Positions 1-9,062 of a stretch of 64,000 bases of DNA are shown one piece after another. The notes beneath the pieces were generated by a model. The model was not told the origin of the DNA. It saw nothing but the letters and a program-made list of their open reading frames with translations, and did no database searches. Each line of letters starts with the position of its first letter. Within the stretch, counting starts at the first letter, position 1. Source of the DNA: Herbidospora daliensis (lineage in GTDB: Bacteria; Actinomycetota; Actinomycetes; Streptosporangiales; Streptosporangiaceae); assembly GCF_001570585.1 (NCBI RefSeq), contig NZ_BBXF01000010.1:69873-133872 (forward strand), given 5' to 3'. The position numbers and the translations under genes were made by a program.

Positions 1-447
1 GCCCGGTTCGGCGCCCGCCTCGTCGGCGAGGGTCTCGGCGAGGATCTGCTCCCGCCGCTCGTGGAGTTCCCGGGTGCGGGAGACCAGCGACGGGGCGTCG
101 TTGATCATCTTGGCCACGAGTTCGCTGCCCTCCGACGTGCCGTAGCGCCAGTCGCGGGTGTCGATCGCGTCGAGGAAGTCGCGGCGCAGGGCGTCGACGG
201 CCGATTCGCCCGGGCGGCGGTCGCGGACCACGACGGCGAGGAGCTGCTCAGCCTCGTCGAGGCGGTCGAGGCAGAGGTCCTCCTTGGTCCTGAAGTAGTT
301 GAAGACCGTGTTCACCGAGACGTCGGCGACCCTGGCGACCTCGGCGACGGTCACGTTGTCGAAGCCGTGGTGCAGGAACAGGCCCATCGCGATGTCCGAG
401 ATCTTGAGCCGCGTCTCCCGCTTCTTGCGCTCCCGCAGGGTCTCCAT
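1..447 (-). CDS. TetR/AcrR family transcriptional regulator (C-terminus beyond window edge)
   Basis: Probable one-component repressor. The 149 residues visible begin at an ATG preceded by AGGA about eight bases upstream. Residues about 10-57 form a TetR helix-turn-helix: an ISDIAMGLFLHHGFDNVTV stretch, then VAEVARVADVSVNTVFNYF, then the family's FRTKEDL turn. The ligand-binding part is only partly present because the gene runs off the left edge. It is divergent from a DrrAB-type exporter with 55 bp between starts, the usual arrangement for a TetR repressor controlling an efflux pump. The shared gap carries a 13-bp palindrome over the exporter promoter (485-497). The family call is firm; ligand and target are inferred from position. 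Confidence 0.9.
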   Translation of the reverse strand, partial: METLRERKKRETRLKISDIAMGLFLHHGFDNVTVAEVARVADVSVNTVFNYFRTKEDLCLDRLDEAEQLLAVVVRDRRPGESAVDALRRDFLDAIDTRDWRYGTSEGSELVAKMINDAPSLVSRTRELHERREQILAETLADEAGAEPG

Positions 448-466
448 GGTTGGGATCCTACCAAAC

Positions 467-502
467 TTGTAGTGACACCAATTTTAGAGTTACTCTATCG
501 AA
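467..502 (+). promoter_or_regulatory. Leaderless promoter of the ABC exporter with overlapping 13-bp palindrome
   Basis: A -35-like TTGTAG (467-472) is separated by 18 bp from a -10 TACTCT (491-496), which ends six bases before the GTG start at 503. There is no Shine-Dalgarno sequence, so the transcript is probably leaderless. A perfect palindrome, TAGAGT-T-ACTCTA (485-497), lies on the -10 and is the obvious operator candidate for the divergent TetR protein. Confidence 0.55.
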
Positions 503-1231
503 GTGATTACCGCCAGAGCGCTGACCAGGACCTTCAAGGGCGTGCCCGCCGTGCGGGGCGTCGACCTCGACGTCCACGAAGGGGAGATCTGCGGCTTCCT
601 CGGCCCGAACGGGGCCGGGAAGACCACCACGCTGCGCATGCTGACCACCCTCCTCAAGCCGACCTCCGGCACCGCGACCGTGGCGGGCCACGACCTCGTC
701 GACGACCCGCCGGGGGTGCGCCGATCCATCGGCTACGTCGCCCAGGGCGGCATGTTCTCGCCGCTCTCCCTGATCGGCGACGAACTGCGCCTGCAGGCCC
801 GGCTGTACGGCCACTCGGCCCGCGAGGCGCGGCGGCGGACGGGGGAGGTGCTCGACCGGCTCGACCTGGGCGGCTTCGAGAAACGCACCCCGGCCTCGCT
901 CTCGGGCGGCCAGGCCCGGCGGGCCGACCTGGCGATGGGCCTGATCCACACCCCCCGGGTGCTGTTCCTCGACGAGCCCACGAACGGGCTCGACCCCCGG
1001 GCGCGGGCCGAGCTCTGGACGTACATCAGGGGCCTGAAGACCACGATCTTCCTCAGCACCCACTACCTCGACGAGGCCGACGCCCTGTGCGACCGGGTGC
1101 TGATCATCGACGACGGCCGGATCGTGGCCGCCGGCTCGCCGGCCGACCTCAAGCGCGACCACGCGGCGGCCACCCTCGACGAGGTCTTCCTGACCGTCAC
1201 GGGCCGCCCGATGGAGGGGGCGGCGGCGTGA
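503..1231 (+). CDS. ABC exporter ATP-binding protein, DrrA-like
   Basis: Cytoplasmic ATPase subunit of a drug/lipid-type ABC-2 exporter, 242 residues. Walker A GPNGAGKTT lies at about residues 34-42, the LSGGQ signature at 133-137 and Walker B VLFLDEPTNGLD near 153-164, with the switch His in LSTHYLDEAD. The GTG start was chosen because a -10 hexamer lies exactly one leaderless distance upstream. The permease follows after an unusually long 145-bp gap. The protein is shorter than DrrA (about 330 residues) and lacks the C-terminal regulatory extension. Family assignment is firm; the substrate cannot be read from sequence. Confidence 0.92.
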   Translation: MITARALTRTFKGVPAVRGVDLDVHEGEICGFLGPNGAGKTTTLRMLTTLLKPTSGTATVAGHDLVDDPPGVRRSIGYVAQGGMFSPLSLIGDELRLQARLYGHSAREARRRTGEVLDRLDLGGFEKRTPASLSGGQARRADLAMGLIHTPRVLFLDEPTNGLDPRARAELWTYIRGLKTTIFLSTHYLDEADALCDRVLIIDDGRIVAAGSPADLKRDHAAATLDEVFLTVTGRPMEGAAA

Positions 1232-1376
1232 ACCGGGCCGGGAAATGGGCGCCGCGTTTGTGCGGAAATATGTTTCCGGATTTTTCCGGATGCCTTCATC
1301 GGATGGGTGCGCACAACCCAAACGATCTTCGTCGGGAAACGTCCCGGCATTCGGCTGACAAGAAGGAGGTCATCGG

Positions 1377-2096
1377 ATGACTGCGTTTGTTGTGGCGGCG
1401 CATTATCTCCGCGAAACGTTCCGTAACCGATTCGTGATCGTTTTCGGGGTGGTCCAGCCCGGGCTCTATCTCGTCTTCTTCGGGCCGGTGTTCACCGGGT
1501 CGGGCGTCGGCTCGTGGGACGTCCTGGTCCCCGGCCTGCTCATGCAGCTCGCGTTGCTCACCTGCGGGCTCACCGGGTTCAACATCGTGTTCGACCACCG
1601 CTTCGGGGTGCTCGAACGGCTCCGGGTCACCCCCGCCAGCAGGTTCGCGCTGCTGGTCGGGCGGGTCCTCAAGGACGCCGTGCTGCTGCTGGTGCAGTCG
1701 GTGGCGCTGCTCGTGCTCGCCGTCGCCTTCGGGCTGCGCGCGTCGGTGCCGGGCATGCTGGCGGGGCTCGTGCTGGTGATCGTGATGGCCCTGGGGCTCG
1801 CGGCGCTGTCGTACGTGGCCGCCCTCACCCTCGGCGACGAGCTGTTCCCGCCGGTCGCCGGCACCGCGGTGGTGCCCCTGCTGCTGCTGTCGGGGGCGCT
1901 GCTCCCCATGGACGGCGCCCCCGCCTGGCTCGACGTCGCCTCCCAGGCCACCCCGTTCCGGCACGTCGTCGACGCCCTGCGGTCGCTGTTCGCCGGATCG
2001 GCCGACGGGTTCGGGACCGCCGTCGTGGGGGTGGCCCTGTTCCTCGCCGTCGCGCTCCCCCTGGCGACGCGCGTGTTCAGCCGGGAGAACGCCTAA
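1377..2096 (+). CDS. ABC-2 type exporter permease, DrrB-like
   Basis: Integral membrane subunit, 239 residues, partner of the preceding ATPase. An N-terminal amphipathic stretch is followed by about six hydrophobic segments, the ABC-2 permease topology. The start is supported by an AAGGAGG-type ribosome binding site ending about eight bases upstream. The 145-bp spacer before it contains several short inverted repeats (for example GGAAA-TATG-TTTCC near 1264), so an internal promoter is possible. The stop codon interlocks with that of the convergent DUF397 gene over four bases. Confidence 0.9.
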   Translation: MTAFVVAAHYLRETFRNRFVIVFGVVQPGLYLVFFGPVFTGSGVGSWDVLVPGLLMQLALLTCGLTGFNIVFDHRFGVLERLRVTPASRFALLVGRVLKDAVLLLVQSVALLVLAVAFGLRASVPGMLAGLVLVIVMALGLAALSYVAALTLGDELFPPVAGTAVVPLLLLSGALLPMDGAPAWLDVASQATPFRHVVDALRSLFAGSADGFGTAVVGVALFLAVALPLATRVFSRENA

Positions 2097-2320
2097 CCGA
2101 GCAGGTGGTCGAAGCGGCCCGACTTGATCTCGGTGAGCATCGCGGTCAGCGCCTCGGCGCCGAAGACCAGCGCCGGGCCCTCGGGGTCACGCGAGTTGCG
2201 CAGGGCCGTGGTGCCGTCGGGAAGGCGGGCGAACTCCACGCAGCTGCCGTTCGGGTTGCTGTGACTGCTCTTCTTCCAGACGACGTGCCGCAGCTGACCG
2301 GAATTCGGAACGTATCCCAT
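2093..2320 (-). CDS. DUF397 domain protein
   Basis: 75-residue DUF397 protein (WKKSSHSNPNGSCVEFARL, then RNSRDPEGPALVF). In actinomycetes these small proteins are almost always paired with an XRE regulator of the DUF5753 class, as in whiJ-type loci, and are thought to modulate that partner; the pairing is visible here with the regulator immediately upstream on the same strand. A GAGAGG sequence precedes the ATG. A TGCACGTGCA palindrome lies 43-54 bp upstream of the start and recurs upstream of the partner. Function beyond the pairing is not established. Confidence 0.9.
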   Translation of the reverse strand: MGYVPNSGQLRHVVWKKSSHSNPNGSCVEFARLPDGTTALRNSRDPEGPALVFGAEALTAMLTEIKSGRFDHLLG

Positions 2321-2362
2321 CGCGCCCTCTCATTGGTTCAGAGGGCCACCCTAGTAGGTCAT

Positions 2363-2374
2363 CTGCACGTGCAT
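2363..2374. promoter_or_regulatory. Palindromic CTGCACGTGCAT site upstream of the DUF397 gene
   Basis: A 12-bp sequence containing the perfect palindrome TGCACGTGCA. The identical 12-mer occurs again at 3391-3402, so the two copies flank the XRE regulator gene. Position in the DUF397 promoter region suggests an operator; this is inference. Confidence 0.45.
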
Positions 2375-2380
2375 CGGAGA

Positions 2381-3283
2381 TTACAGAGAGGTGCGAATCT
2401 CCGTCAGGAGATCGTGTGTCTGCCGGGCCTGGTAGGCCTCCACGCACAGGCTGTTCATGACCTGCATGTAACGGTCCACCTCGTCCAGTTTCTCCAGGTA
2501 GAGGGCGCTGGTGAGCTGTTCGAGGTAGACCACGTCGGGCAGTTCGCGCTCGTCGAAGCGCAGGATCGTGAACGGCCCGCCGGCCGCCGCGTGGCCGCCC
2601 CGGTCGAACGGCACGATCTGGAGCGTGATGTTCGGGTGCTCGCTCATCTCCAGCAGGTGGTCGATCTGGGCGCGCATCACGTCGCGGCCGCCGAGCGGGC
2701 GGCGCAGGGCGGCCTCGTCGATGACCGTCCAGAGCTTGACCGCGTCGGGGCCCTCCAGGCGGGCCTGGCGGGTCATCCGGAGGGCGACGCGGCGCTCGAT
2801 CTCCGCCTCGGGGGCGCCGGCGTTGCCGAGCAGGATGACGGCGCGGGCGTAGTCGGGGGTCTGGAGGAGCCCGTGGACGAACTGGACCTCGTAGGCCCGG
2901 ATCACCGAGGCGGCCTCCTCCAGGCCGACGTACATCTCGAACCAGGAGGGGAGCAGGTCGCTGTACTTGTGCCACCAGCCGGGCGAGTTGGCCTGCCGGG
3001 CCAGGGTGATCATGGCGTCGCGGTCGACCGCGCTGGTCACGCCGTAGAGGGTGAGCAGGTCGGCGACGTCGCGTTCCTTGAAGCTGACGCGGCCGAGCTC
3101 CAGGCGGCTGATCTTCGCGTGGGAGGCGCGGATGACGTGGCCGGCGTCCTCGGGGGAGATGCCCTTGGCCCGGCGCAGCCGCCGGAGCTGGGCGCCGAGA
3201 AGGATGCGCAGCACCGTGGGTCCACCACGGGAGTACGAGAGCACACCGGGGTGGGCCGGTTCAGCGGTCACGACAGTCTCCAC
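2381..3283 (-). CDS. XRE-family helix-turn-helix regulator with DUF5753 domain
   Basis: DNA-binding regulator of 300 residues. An N-terminal HTH_31/XRE domain (about residues 25-80: LRRLRRAKGISPEDAGHVI, then SHAKISRLELGR) is followed by the long DUF5753 sensor-like domain starting near the AMITLARQANSPGWWHKYSD stretch, with the family's LLQTPDYARA and AALRRPLGG motifs. The start is GTG. It forms the standard actinomycete pair with the DUF397 gene 60 bp downstream, and such pairs regulate development or antibiotic production (WhiJ, AbaA-type loci). Autoregulation through the repeated TGCACGTGCA sites is plausible but not shown. Confidence 0.92.
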   Translation of the reverse strand: METVVTAEPAHPGVLSYSRGGPTVLRILLGAQLRRLRRAKGISPEDAGHVIRASHAKISRLELGRVSFKERDVADLLTLYGVTSAVDRDAMITLARQANSPGWWHKYSDLLPSWFEMYVGLEEAASVIRAYEVQFVHGLLQTPDYARAVILLGNAGAPEAEIERRVALRMTRQARLEGPDAVKLWTVIDEAALRRPLGGRDVMRAQIDHLLEMSEHPNITLQIVPFDRGGHAAAGGPFTILRFDERELPDVVYLEQLTSALYLEKLDEVDRYMQVMNSLCVEAYQARQTHDLLTEIRTSL

Positions 3284-3343
3284 ACGGGTACGTCACAGGT
3301 CGGGCATTTCCTTAACCAGTGCATCATTGTCGCATCAGCGGCC

Positions 3344-3402
3344 CTTGGCAAACAGTGCCCTATTCATGGGAAAATGCCAAGAGCCGCCACCTGCACGTGC
3401 AT
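3344..3402. promoter_or_regulatory. Inverted repeats upstream of the XRE gene
   Basis: The gap between the MMPL stop and the XRE start carries CTTGGCA (3344-3350) and TGCCAAG (3375-3381), a 7-bp inverted repeat, and then the second CTGCACGTGCAT copy (3391-3402). These are candidate operator sequences for the regulator; no experimental basis. Confidence 0.35.
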
Positions 3403-3408
3403 ATGCGA

Positions 3409-5511
3409 TTATTTGTTGATTAGTACCGATTCGTTAGACCGGCTGACAATGGGGGCCGCGTCGTGGTGGCGCACCTCCGGCAGCAGCCGGTCGAGCCAGC
3501 GCGGCATCCACCAGTTGGCCCGCCCGAGCAGCGCCATCGTGGCCGGCACCAGCACCAGCCGGACGAGCGTCGCGTCGATCAGCACGGCCGCCGCCATGCC
3601 CACCCCGGTCGTCTTGACGGTCACGTCGGGGTCGAGCGCGAAGCCGACGAACACCGCCACCATGATCGCGGCGGCGCTGGAGATCACCCGGCCGGTCGAG
3701 GCCAGCCCCCGGATCACGCTGCCCCGGGCGTCGCCGGTGGCGAGGTAGTCCTCGCGGATCCGCGAGAGCAGGAACACCTCGTAGTCCATCGACAACCCGA
3801 ACAGCACCGTGAACATCAGGATCGGCACCCAGCTCGACACCGCCCCGCCGTGCGGCAGCCCCACCAGCGCGGCCCCCGCGTCGGTCTGGAACACCGCCGT
3901 GATCACCCCGTACGCCGCCGCGACCGACAGCAGGTTCATCACCGCGGCCTTGAGGGCGACGACCGGCGCCCGGAACAGCACGGTCAGCAGCAGCAGCGAC
4001 AGCACCACCACGAACGCGACCACCACCCACAGCCGCTCGGCCAGCCGGTCGGAGATGTCGCCGAACACCGCCACCACGCCGGTGACCATGACCCCGCCGG
4101 GCAGGGTCGCGCGCAGGTGCCGGACGAGTTCGGTGGTGCGTTCGTCCTGCGGCCCGGTCGCCGGCTCGACGGTGATCACCGCGGCCGTGCCCTGGATGAT
4201 CGGCGGCGACACCGCCACGACGTCCGTCAGCTTCGCCAGCTCGGCGGCCGCGGCCGGCGCGAGTGAGGCGTCCATGGCCAGCACGATCGGGCCGTTCGCG
4301 CCGGGGCCGAACTCGGCGGCGACCAGGTCGTAGGCGACCCGGGTGGTCTTGCTCTCGGGCTGGGTGCCGGCGTCCTGCGGCCAGGTGCGCATGCCCAGCA
4401 TCGGCGCGGCCAGCGCCAGCAGCACCACGACCGCGACGAGCGCCGACCTGACCGGCCGCTCGCCCACCCACGCGGCCCACCGGGCCGTGCGCGGGGCCCG
4501 GACGACGGGCTTGACCAGGCCCAGCCGCTCCCGGCGGGGCAGCACCCGGCGGCCCGCCAGGCCCAGCATCGCCGGGACCAGCGTGATCGAGGCGACCATG
4601 ACCGCCCCGACGGTGGCGAACGTGGCGTACGCGAACGACGCGTAGACCGGCAGCGTCGACAGGTTCAGCCCGAACAGCGACACCAGCACGGTCAGGCCCG
4701 CCATCAGCACCGACGTCCCGGCGGTCGCGGTCGCGTGCGCCGCCGCCTCCCGGGGCGGCAGCCCGGCCCGCAGCGCCTCGACGTGCCGGCTGACCAGGAA
4801 CAGGGCGTAGTCGATGCCGACCCCGAGGCCGACCATGGTGGCGATCGTCGGGGCGATGGTGGAGATCTCGGTCAGCGCGGCCAGCAGGGTGACCAATGCG
4901 GTGCCGACGCCCAGGCCCATCAGCGCGACGAGGATCGGCAGCCCGGCCGCGACCAGCGAGCCGAGCCCGGCGATCAGGATGACCAGGGCGGCGACGATCC
5001 CGACCACCTCGGCGGTGCCGCTCGGCGCGGAGACGTTCTCCGGCACCTCGCCGCCGAACGCGACCGTGAACCCGGCCTCCTTCGCGGGGGCGGCGGCGTC
5101 GGTGAGGGCGTCCACGGCCTCGGAACCCCGGAAGTCGGTCACCGGGATCGAGTAGCCGACCTCGACCAGGGCGGTGTCGCCGTCGGCCGACAGGCGCGGC
5201 GGGGCGACGCGGGAGACGTGCGGCATCGCGGTGAGGCGGTCGGTCAGCGTGGCCAGCAGGTCGGCCGGCACCGGACCGTCGCCGTGGACGACGACCCGCG
5301 ACCCGGCCCCGGCCATCGCCGGGAAGTGCTCGGCCAGGAACGCCTTGCCGTCCTGCGACGGGATGCCGGGCACGTCGTAGTCGTCGTGGGTGGTGCCGCC
5401 CGCGGCCATCGACAGGCCGGTCGCCGCGACGAGCGCGACCAGCCAGACGGCGAGCGTGCGCCACGGATGTGCGGCGGCCGCGCCACCAAGGCGGCCGAGC
5501 AAGCGTGACAT
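3409..5511 (-). CDS. MMPL/RND family transporter
   Basis: Large inner-membrane transporter of 700 residues. The architecture is that of actinobacterial MMPL proteins: TM1 at about residues 17-37, an extracytoplasmic domain (about 40-165), a five-helix block including a GVGIDYALFLVSRH motif, a second periplasmic domain, and a second block with FGLSMDYEVFLLSRIRE. The two SMDY/GIDY motifs carry the acidic residue of the proton relay. The family exports lipids, siderophores or hydrophobic drugs. It lies head-to-tail after the AfsR-like gene with about 90 bp between, so it may be a regulated target. Substrate unknown. Confidence 0.92.
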   Translation of the reverse strand: MSRLLGRLGGAAAAHPWRTLAVWLVALVAATGLSMAAGGTTHDDYDVPGIPSQDGKAFLAEHFPAMAGAGSRVVVHGDGPVPADLLATLTDRLTAMPHVSRVAPPRLSADGDTALVEVGYSIPVTDFRGSEAVDALTDAAAPAKEAGFTVAFGGEVPENVSAPSGTAEVVGIVAALVILIAGLGSLVAAGLPILVALMGLGVGTALVTLLAALTEISTIAPTIATMVGLGVGIDYALFLVSRHVEALRAGLPPREAAAHATATAGTSVLMAGLTVLVSLFGLNLSTLPVYASFAYATFATVGAVMVASITLVPAMLGLAGRRVLPRRERLGLVKPVVRAPRTARWAAWVGERPVRSALVAVVVLLALAAPMLGMRTWPQDAGTQPESKTTRVAYDLVAAEFGPGANGPIVLAMDASLAPAAAAELAKLTDVVAVSPPIIQGTAAVITVEPATGPQDERTTELVRHLRATLPGGVMVTGVVAVFGDISDRLAERLWVVVAFVVVLSLLLLTVLFRAPVVALKAAVMNLLSVAAAYGVITAVFQTDAGAALVGLPHGGAVSSWVPILMFTVLFGLSMDYEVFLLSRIREDYLATGDARGSVIRGLASTGRVISSAAAIMVAVFVGFALDPDVTVKTTGVGMAAAVLIDATLVRLVLVPATMALLGRANWWMPRWLDRLLPEVRHHDAAPIVSRSNESVLINK

Positions 5512-5600
5512 CGGGGGTGTCCTCTCGTGGTCGGGTTACACCCCCCACGTTCGGCCCGGCCGCTTGGTCGCCTCTTGGGGCGGGCTTGGAGACCGGGAGG

Positions 5601-8600
5601 TCACCCCTCCGCGAGCGCCGCCAGGGCCTTCTCGGCGTCGGCCGCCCACAACGGCGCGCCCCGGCCGAGGGCCACCTCGATCGCCAGCCGATAGCAGTCG
5701 GCCGCCTCGTCGAGGTCGCCCAGGCGGACCGCGAGGTCGCCCAGCAGGTGGGCGACCGGCCGCAGCGCGATCGACAACGAGGCCGCCCCCGGGATGCCGT
5801 CGCGCAGCGGCAGCAGCTGCTCGCGGATCTCCCGGGCCTCCTCGGGCGAGCCCACCCGGGCCACCGCCATGGCGCGCACGCCCAGGTAGACGGAGTAGTA
5901 GAAGTCCTTGCGGATCGGGAGCAGCTCGGTGCGGATCTCGGCGGCCTCCCGCAGGCGGCCCTCGCGGCCGAGCGCCACCGCCACCAGGTCGTTGACGATC
6001 GCGCCGTGCTCCTCCTTCAGGGCCCAGGCGACGTCGGCGTACTCGCCGTGCCGGTCCTGGGTGAGCCGGATCGAGAAGACCGCCAGCGCGTGGGCCCCCG
6101 CCGCGTTCAGCGAGCCCTTGCGGTGGAGCAGGCCGAAGGAGGCGGCGTAGGCCGCCTCGGCGCCGTCGAGGTCGCCGGCCACGTGGCGGAGCGTCGCGTA
6201 GGCGACGTTGACCACCTCGCGCGCCTCGATCATCTGGTACGCCGTCGCGAGCCCGTTGGCCGCCTTCAGGTGCCGGTGCATGCCGGGCAGGTCACCCAGC
6301 ATCCAGCAGCCCCGGGCGGCGACGAACATGCCGTACCAGCGGTAGGCCAGCAGGTGGTCGTGGCGCTCCGACAGGTCGATCAGCCGGATCGCCAGGTCGA
6401 GCACCTGCCGGGGGTGCAGCTCGAACGGGGTCTCCTTGATCCGGACCGTGAGGGCCAGCGCCGTCATCGCCGGGTCGCCGAGCGTGGCGGCCAGCTCCTC
6501 CAGTTCGGCGGCGGCCGCCGCGCTGCGCGGGTCGCCCTCGTTCTCCAGCTCGGAGACGATCATCTCCAGCAGGCGGCACCGCACGACCGGGTCGAGGCCG
6601 CCCCGGTTCAGCAGGCGGGTGATCAGGCCGACGGTGTGCTCGTCGACGTAGGAGTAGGGCCGGATCAGCCAGGGCGTGGCCTCGGTCCAGCACGAGAACG
6701 CGGCGATCAGCAGGTCGTCGCGGCCCGCCGTCTGGGCGATCTCGACCGCCTTCTGCCGGGTCTGCCGGGCGTGCGCCACCGCGCCGTCCTGCACCTGGGC
6801 GCGGACCAGCGCGGCCAGCAGCCCGACCTTGGCCGCCTCGCGGTCGGCCACGGCCTGGGCGGGCACGCGCTCGAACGCGTCGAGCGCCTGCTCGTAGAGC
6901 TCGGTGGCGGTGTCGTAGGCGTAGCGGCGGGTGGCCAGTTCGGCGGCCTTGACCGAGTGGGCGACGGCGCGTTCGGCGGTCGCCGAGGTGCCCGCGCGGG
7001 CGTAGTGGTGGGCCAGCGCCGTGTGGTCGTCGGGGTGCAGCGCGGCCAGGGCGTCGGCGACGCGGGCGTGCATGCGGGTGAGCCGCACCTGCGAGAGGTC
7101 GTGGTAGAGGGTGTCGCGGACCAGCGCGTGGGCGAACCGCACCCGGCCCGGCGACGGTTCGGTGAGCAGGCCGGTCAGCACGCCCGCCTCCAGGGCGTCG
7201 AGCACGCCGTCCTCGTCGGCGTCGGCCGCGCCGACCAGCACCTCGACCTCGGCCTCGCGGCCGACGGCGGCGGCGAGGCGGAGCACGGTGACGGCGGGCG
7301 CGGGCAGCCGGGCCAGCCGGCGGCGCAGGACGTCGCGCACCCCTTCGGGCACACTCCGGGCCACCCCCGCCAGGCTGCCCTCGGAGGCCAGCAGGCGGGC
7401 GCTCTCCCGTACGTAGAAGGGGTTGCCGCCGGTGCGTTCGGCGATCCAGGCGACGGTGCCGGCCTCGACCTCGGGTCCGCAGACCGAGGTCACCAGCCGT
7501 TCGACGTCGCCCTCGGAGAGCCCGTCGAGGTGGAGGCGGGTGGGGGAGCGCCCGGCCAGCGCGGCCAGCGCGTCCTCCTGGGCGTCGGTCACGTCGGAGG
7601 GCCGGTAGGCGGCCACCAGCAGCACCCGCGCGGCGGTCAGCTCCCCGGCCACGGCGACCAGCAGGCCGAGCGTCTCGGCGTCGGCCCGGTGCAGGTCGTC
7701 GAGCACGATCGCGAGCGACCGGCCCGACGTCGCGGTGAGGGAGCGCAACCAGGCGCAGGCGGCGCGGTGCATGCGGAACCGGCCGGCCGCGCCGTCGTCG
7801 GAGGGCGGGCGGGCGTCGCCGAGCAGCGGGGCCAGCGCCTCGGCGTGCTCGTTCAGCGGGGCGATCCGGGTCAGCGGGGCCAGCGCCTCGATCCACGCCC
7901 AGGCGGGCGGCGCACCCTCGGTCTCGGGGCAGCGCCCGGTCGCGACCAGCCAGGCCGCCGGGTCGAGGTCGTCGGCGATACGGGCGATCAGGGTCGACTT
8001 GCCGGCCCCCGGCTCGCCGCTGATCAGCACCACGCCCGCGTCACCAGCGGCGGCGCGGGCGGCGGCCTCGGCGATCTCGGCCAGTTCGAGGTCGCGGCCG
8101 ACGAACAGCGGCCCGGCGGGATCGGTCCAGTTCTCGGCCGCGCGGGGCGCGGCCACCGTGATCGGCGCGGTCCCGGCCGGTCCGGGCGCGCGGGTGGCGG
8201 CGTGCAGCAGGTCGAGACGCTGGGCCAGCACGGCGTCCTCGAGGTCGGTCAGGGCCGGGCCGGGGTCGAGGCCCAGTTCGTCGACCAGGGTGGTGCGGGC
8301 CCGGCGCAGCGCCGCGAGGGCGTCGGCCTGCCGTCCGCTGCCCCACAGGGCCAGGGCCAGCAGCCGCCAGCCCTCCTCGCGCAGCGGTTCGCGCCGCGTC
8401 AGCATCTCGGCCGCCGGGACCGCGTCGGCCGGCGGCGCCGACCGCAGGGTGGTCTCGACCAGCAGCTCCTGGGCGACCAGGCGGACCTCGGTCAGCCGGG
8501 CGGCTTCGGCGACGGCCCACTCCTCGTCGGCGAACTCGGCGAACGCCGCGCCCTGCCAGATGCCCAAGGCGTCGCTGAGCAGCGTGCGCGCGGCGGCGGG

Positions 8601-8969
8601 GTCGCGGGCGCTCAGGTCGCGGGCCTCGGCGGCGGAACGTTCGAACCGCCAGGCGTCGACGGCGTCGGCGTCGAGGCGGACGGCGTACCCGGGGGCGGCG
8701 CTCACCAGCACCGAGGCGGGGGCACGCGGCGGCCGGCCGGGTTCGAGCAGGCGGCGCAGGTTGGCCACGTACGACTGGAGCGAGGCGATCGCCTTGGCCG
8801 GGGGCTCCCCGCGCCACAGGTCCTCGATCATGCGGTCGACGGAGACGACGTCTCCGCGCGAGGCGACCAGGAGGGCGAGCACGGCGCGCTGCCTCGGCCC
8901 GCCGAGGAGCACGGAACGCCCGTCGACGTCCGCTTGGAGGGGACCAAGCACCCGTACGCGAACGGTCAC
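5601..8969 (-). CDS. AfsR/SARP-type BTAD regulator with NTPase and TPR domains
   Basis: Multidomain transcriptional activator, 1122 residues. An OmpR-type winged helix (about 1-95, GGPRQRAVLALLV and SLQSYVANLRRLLEP) and a bacterial transcriptional activation domain (about 100-245, through RARTTLVDELGLDPGPAL) are followed by a STAND/AAA-like NTPase with Walker A GEPGAGKST and Walker B LAIVLDDLHRAD. A long TPR-like helical C-terminus completes it. This is the layout of AfsR and pathway-specific large SARPs. The start is GTG, with a -10 TAACCT (8976-8981) ending six bases before it. No biosynthetic cluster is visible in the window; the MMPL gene downstream is the nearest possible target. Confidence 0.92.
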   Translation of the reverse strand: MTVRVRVLGPLQADVDGRSVLLGGPRQRAVLALLVASRGDVVSVDRMIEDLWRGEPPAKAIASLQSYVANLRRLLEPGRPPRAPASVLVSAAPGYAVRLDADAVDAWRFERSAAEARDLSARDPAAARTLLSDALGIWQGAAFAEFADEEWAVAEAARLTEVRLVAQELLVETTLRSAPPADAVPAAEMLTRREPLREEGWRLLALALWGSGRQADALAALRRARTTLVDELGLDPGPALTDLEDAVLAQRLDLLHAATRAPGPAGTAPITVAAPRAAENWTDPAGPLFVGRDLELAEIAEAAARAAAGDAGVVLISGEPGAGKSTLIARIADDLDPAAWLVATGRCPETEGAPPAWAWIEALAPLTRIAPLNEHAEALAPLLGDARPPSDDGAAGRFRMHRAACAWLRSLTATSGRSLAIVLDDLHRADAETLGLLVAVAGELTAARVLLVAAYRPSDVTDAQEDALAALAGRSPTRLHLDGLSEGDVERLVTSVCGPEVEAGTVAWIAERTGGNPFYVRESARLLASEGSLAGVARSVPEGVRDVLRRRLARLPAPAVTVLRLAAAVGREAEVEVLVGAADADEDGVLDALEAGVLTGLLTEPSPGRVRFAHALVRDTLYHDLSQVRLTRMHARVADALAALHPDDHTALAHHYARAGTSATAERAVAHSVKAAELATRRYAYDTATELYEQALDAFERVPAQAVADREAAKVGLLAALVRAQVQDGAVAHARQTRQKAVEIAQTAGRDDLLIAAFSCWTEATPWLIRPYSYVDEHTVGLITRLLNRGGLDPVVRCRLLEMIVSELENEGDPRSAAAAAELEELAATLGDPAMTALALTVRIKETPFELHPRQVLDLAIRLIDLSERHDHLLAYRWYGMFVAARGCWMLGDLPGMHRHLKAANGLATAYQMIEAREVVNVAYATLRHVAGDLDGAEAAYAASFGLLHRKGSLNAAGAHALAVFSIRLTQDRHGEYADVAWALKEEHGAIVNDLVAVALGREGRLREAAEIRTELLPIRKDFYYSVYLGVRAMAVARVGSPEEAREIREQLLPLRDGIPGAASLSIALRPVAHLLGDLAVRLGDLDEAADCYRLAIEVALGRGAPLWAADAEKALAALAEG

Positions 8970-8981
8970 GCGGCCAGGTTA
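8967..8981 (-). promoter_or_regulatory. Leaderless -10 of the AfsR-like gene
   Basis: On the minus strand TAACCT (8981-8976) is followed by six bases and then GTG. No ribosome binding site exists. The -35 region is not recognisable. Confidence 0.4.
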
Positions 8982-9062
8982 TACCCCCAGAACATCCCAA
9001 GAGACCTTCAAGCCACATGGCGGACATTCAATGCCTGACCTCGACAGAAAGGTAAGACGATC

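Noticed and set aside
61-1380. Long plus-strand open frame across the TetR gene and ABC ATPase
   Set aside because: Low-complexity Arg/Pro/Gly translation with no family motif; shadows the TetR gene on the opposite strand and the ATPase in another frame.
5469-9038. Very long plus-strand frame opposite the AfsR-like gene
   Set aside because: Gln/Gly/Arg-rich antisense shadow typical of high-GC DNA; the minus strand has clear BTAD, NTPase and TPR motifs.
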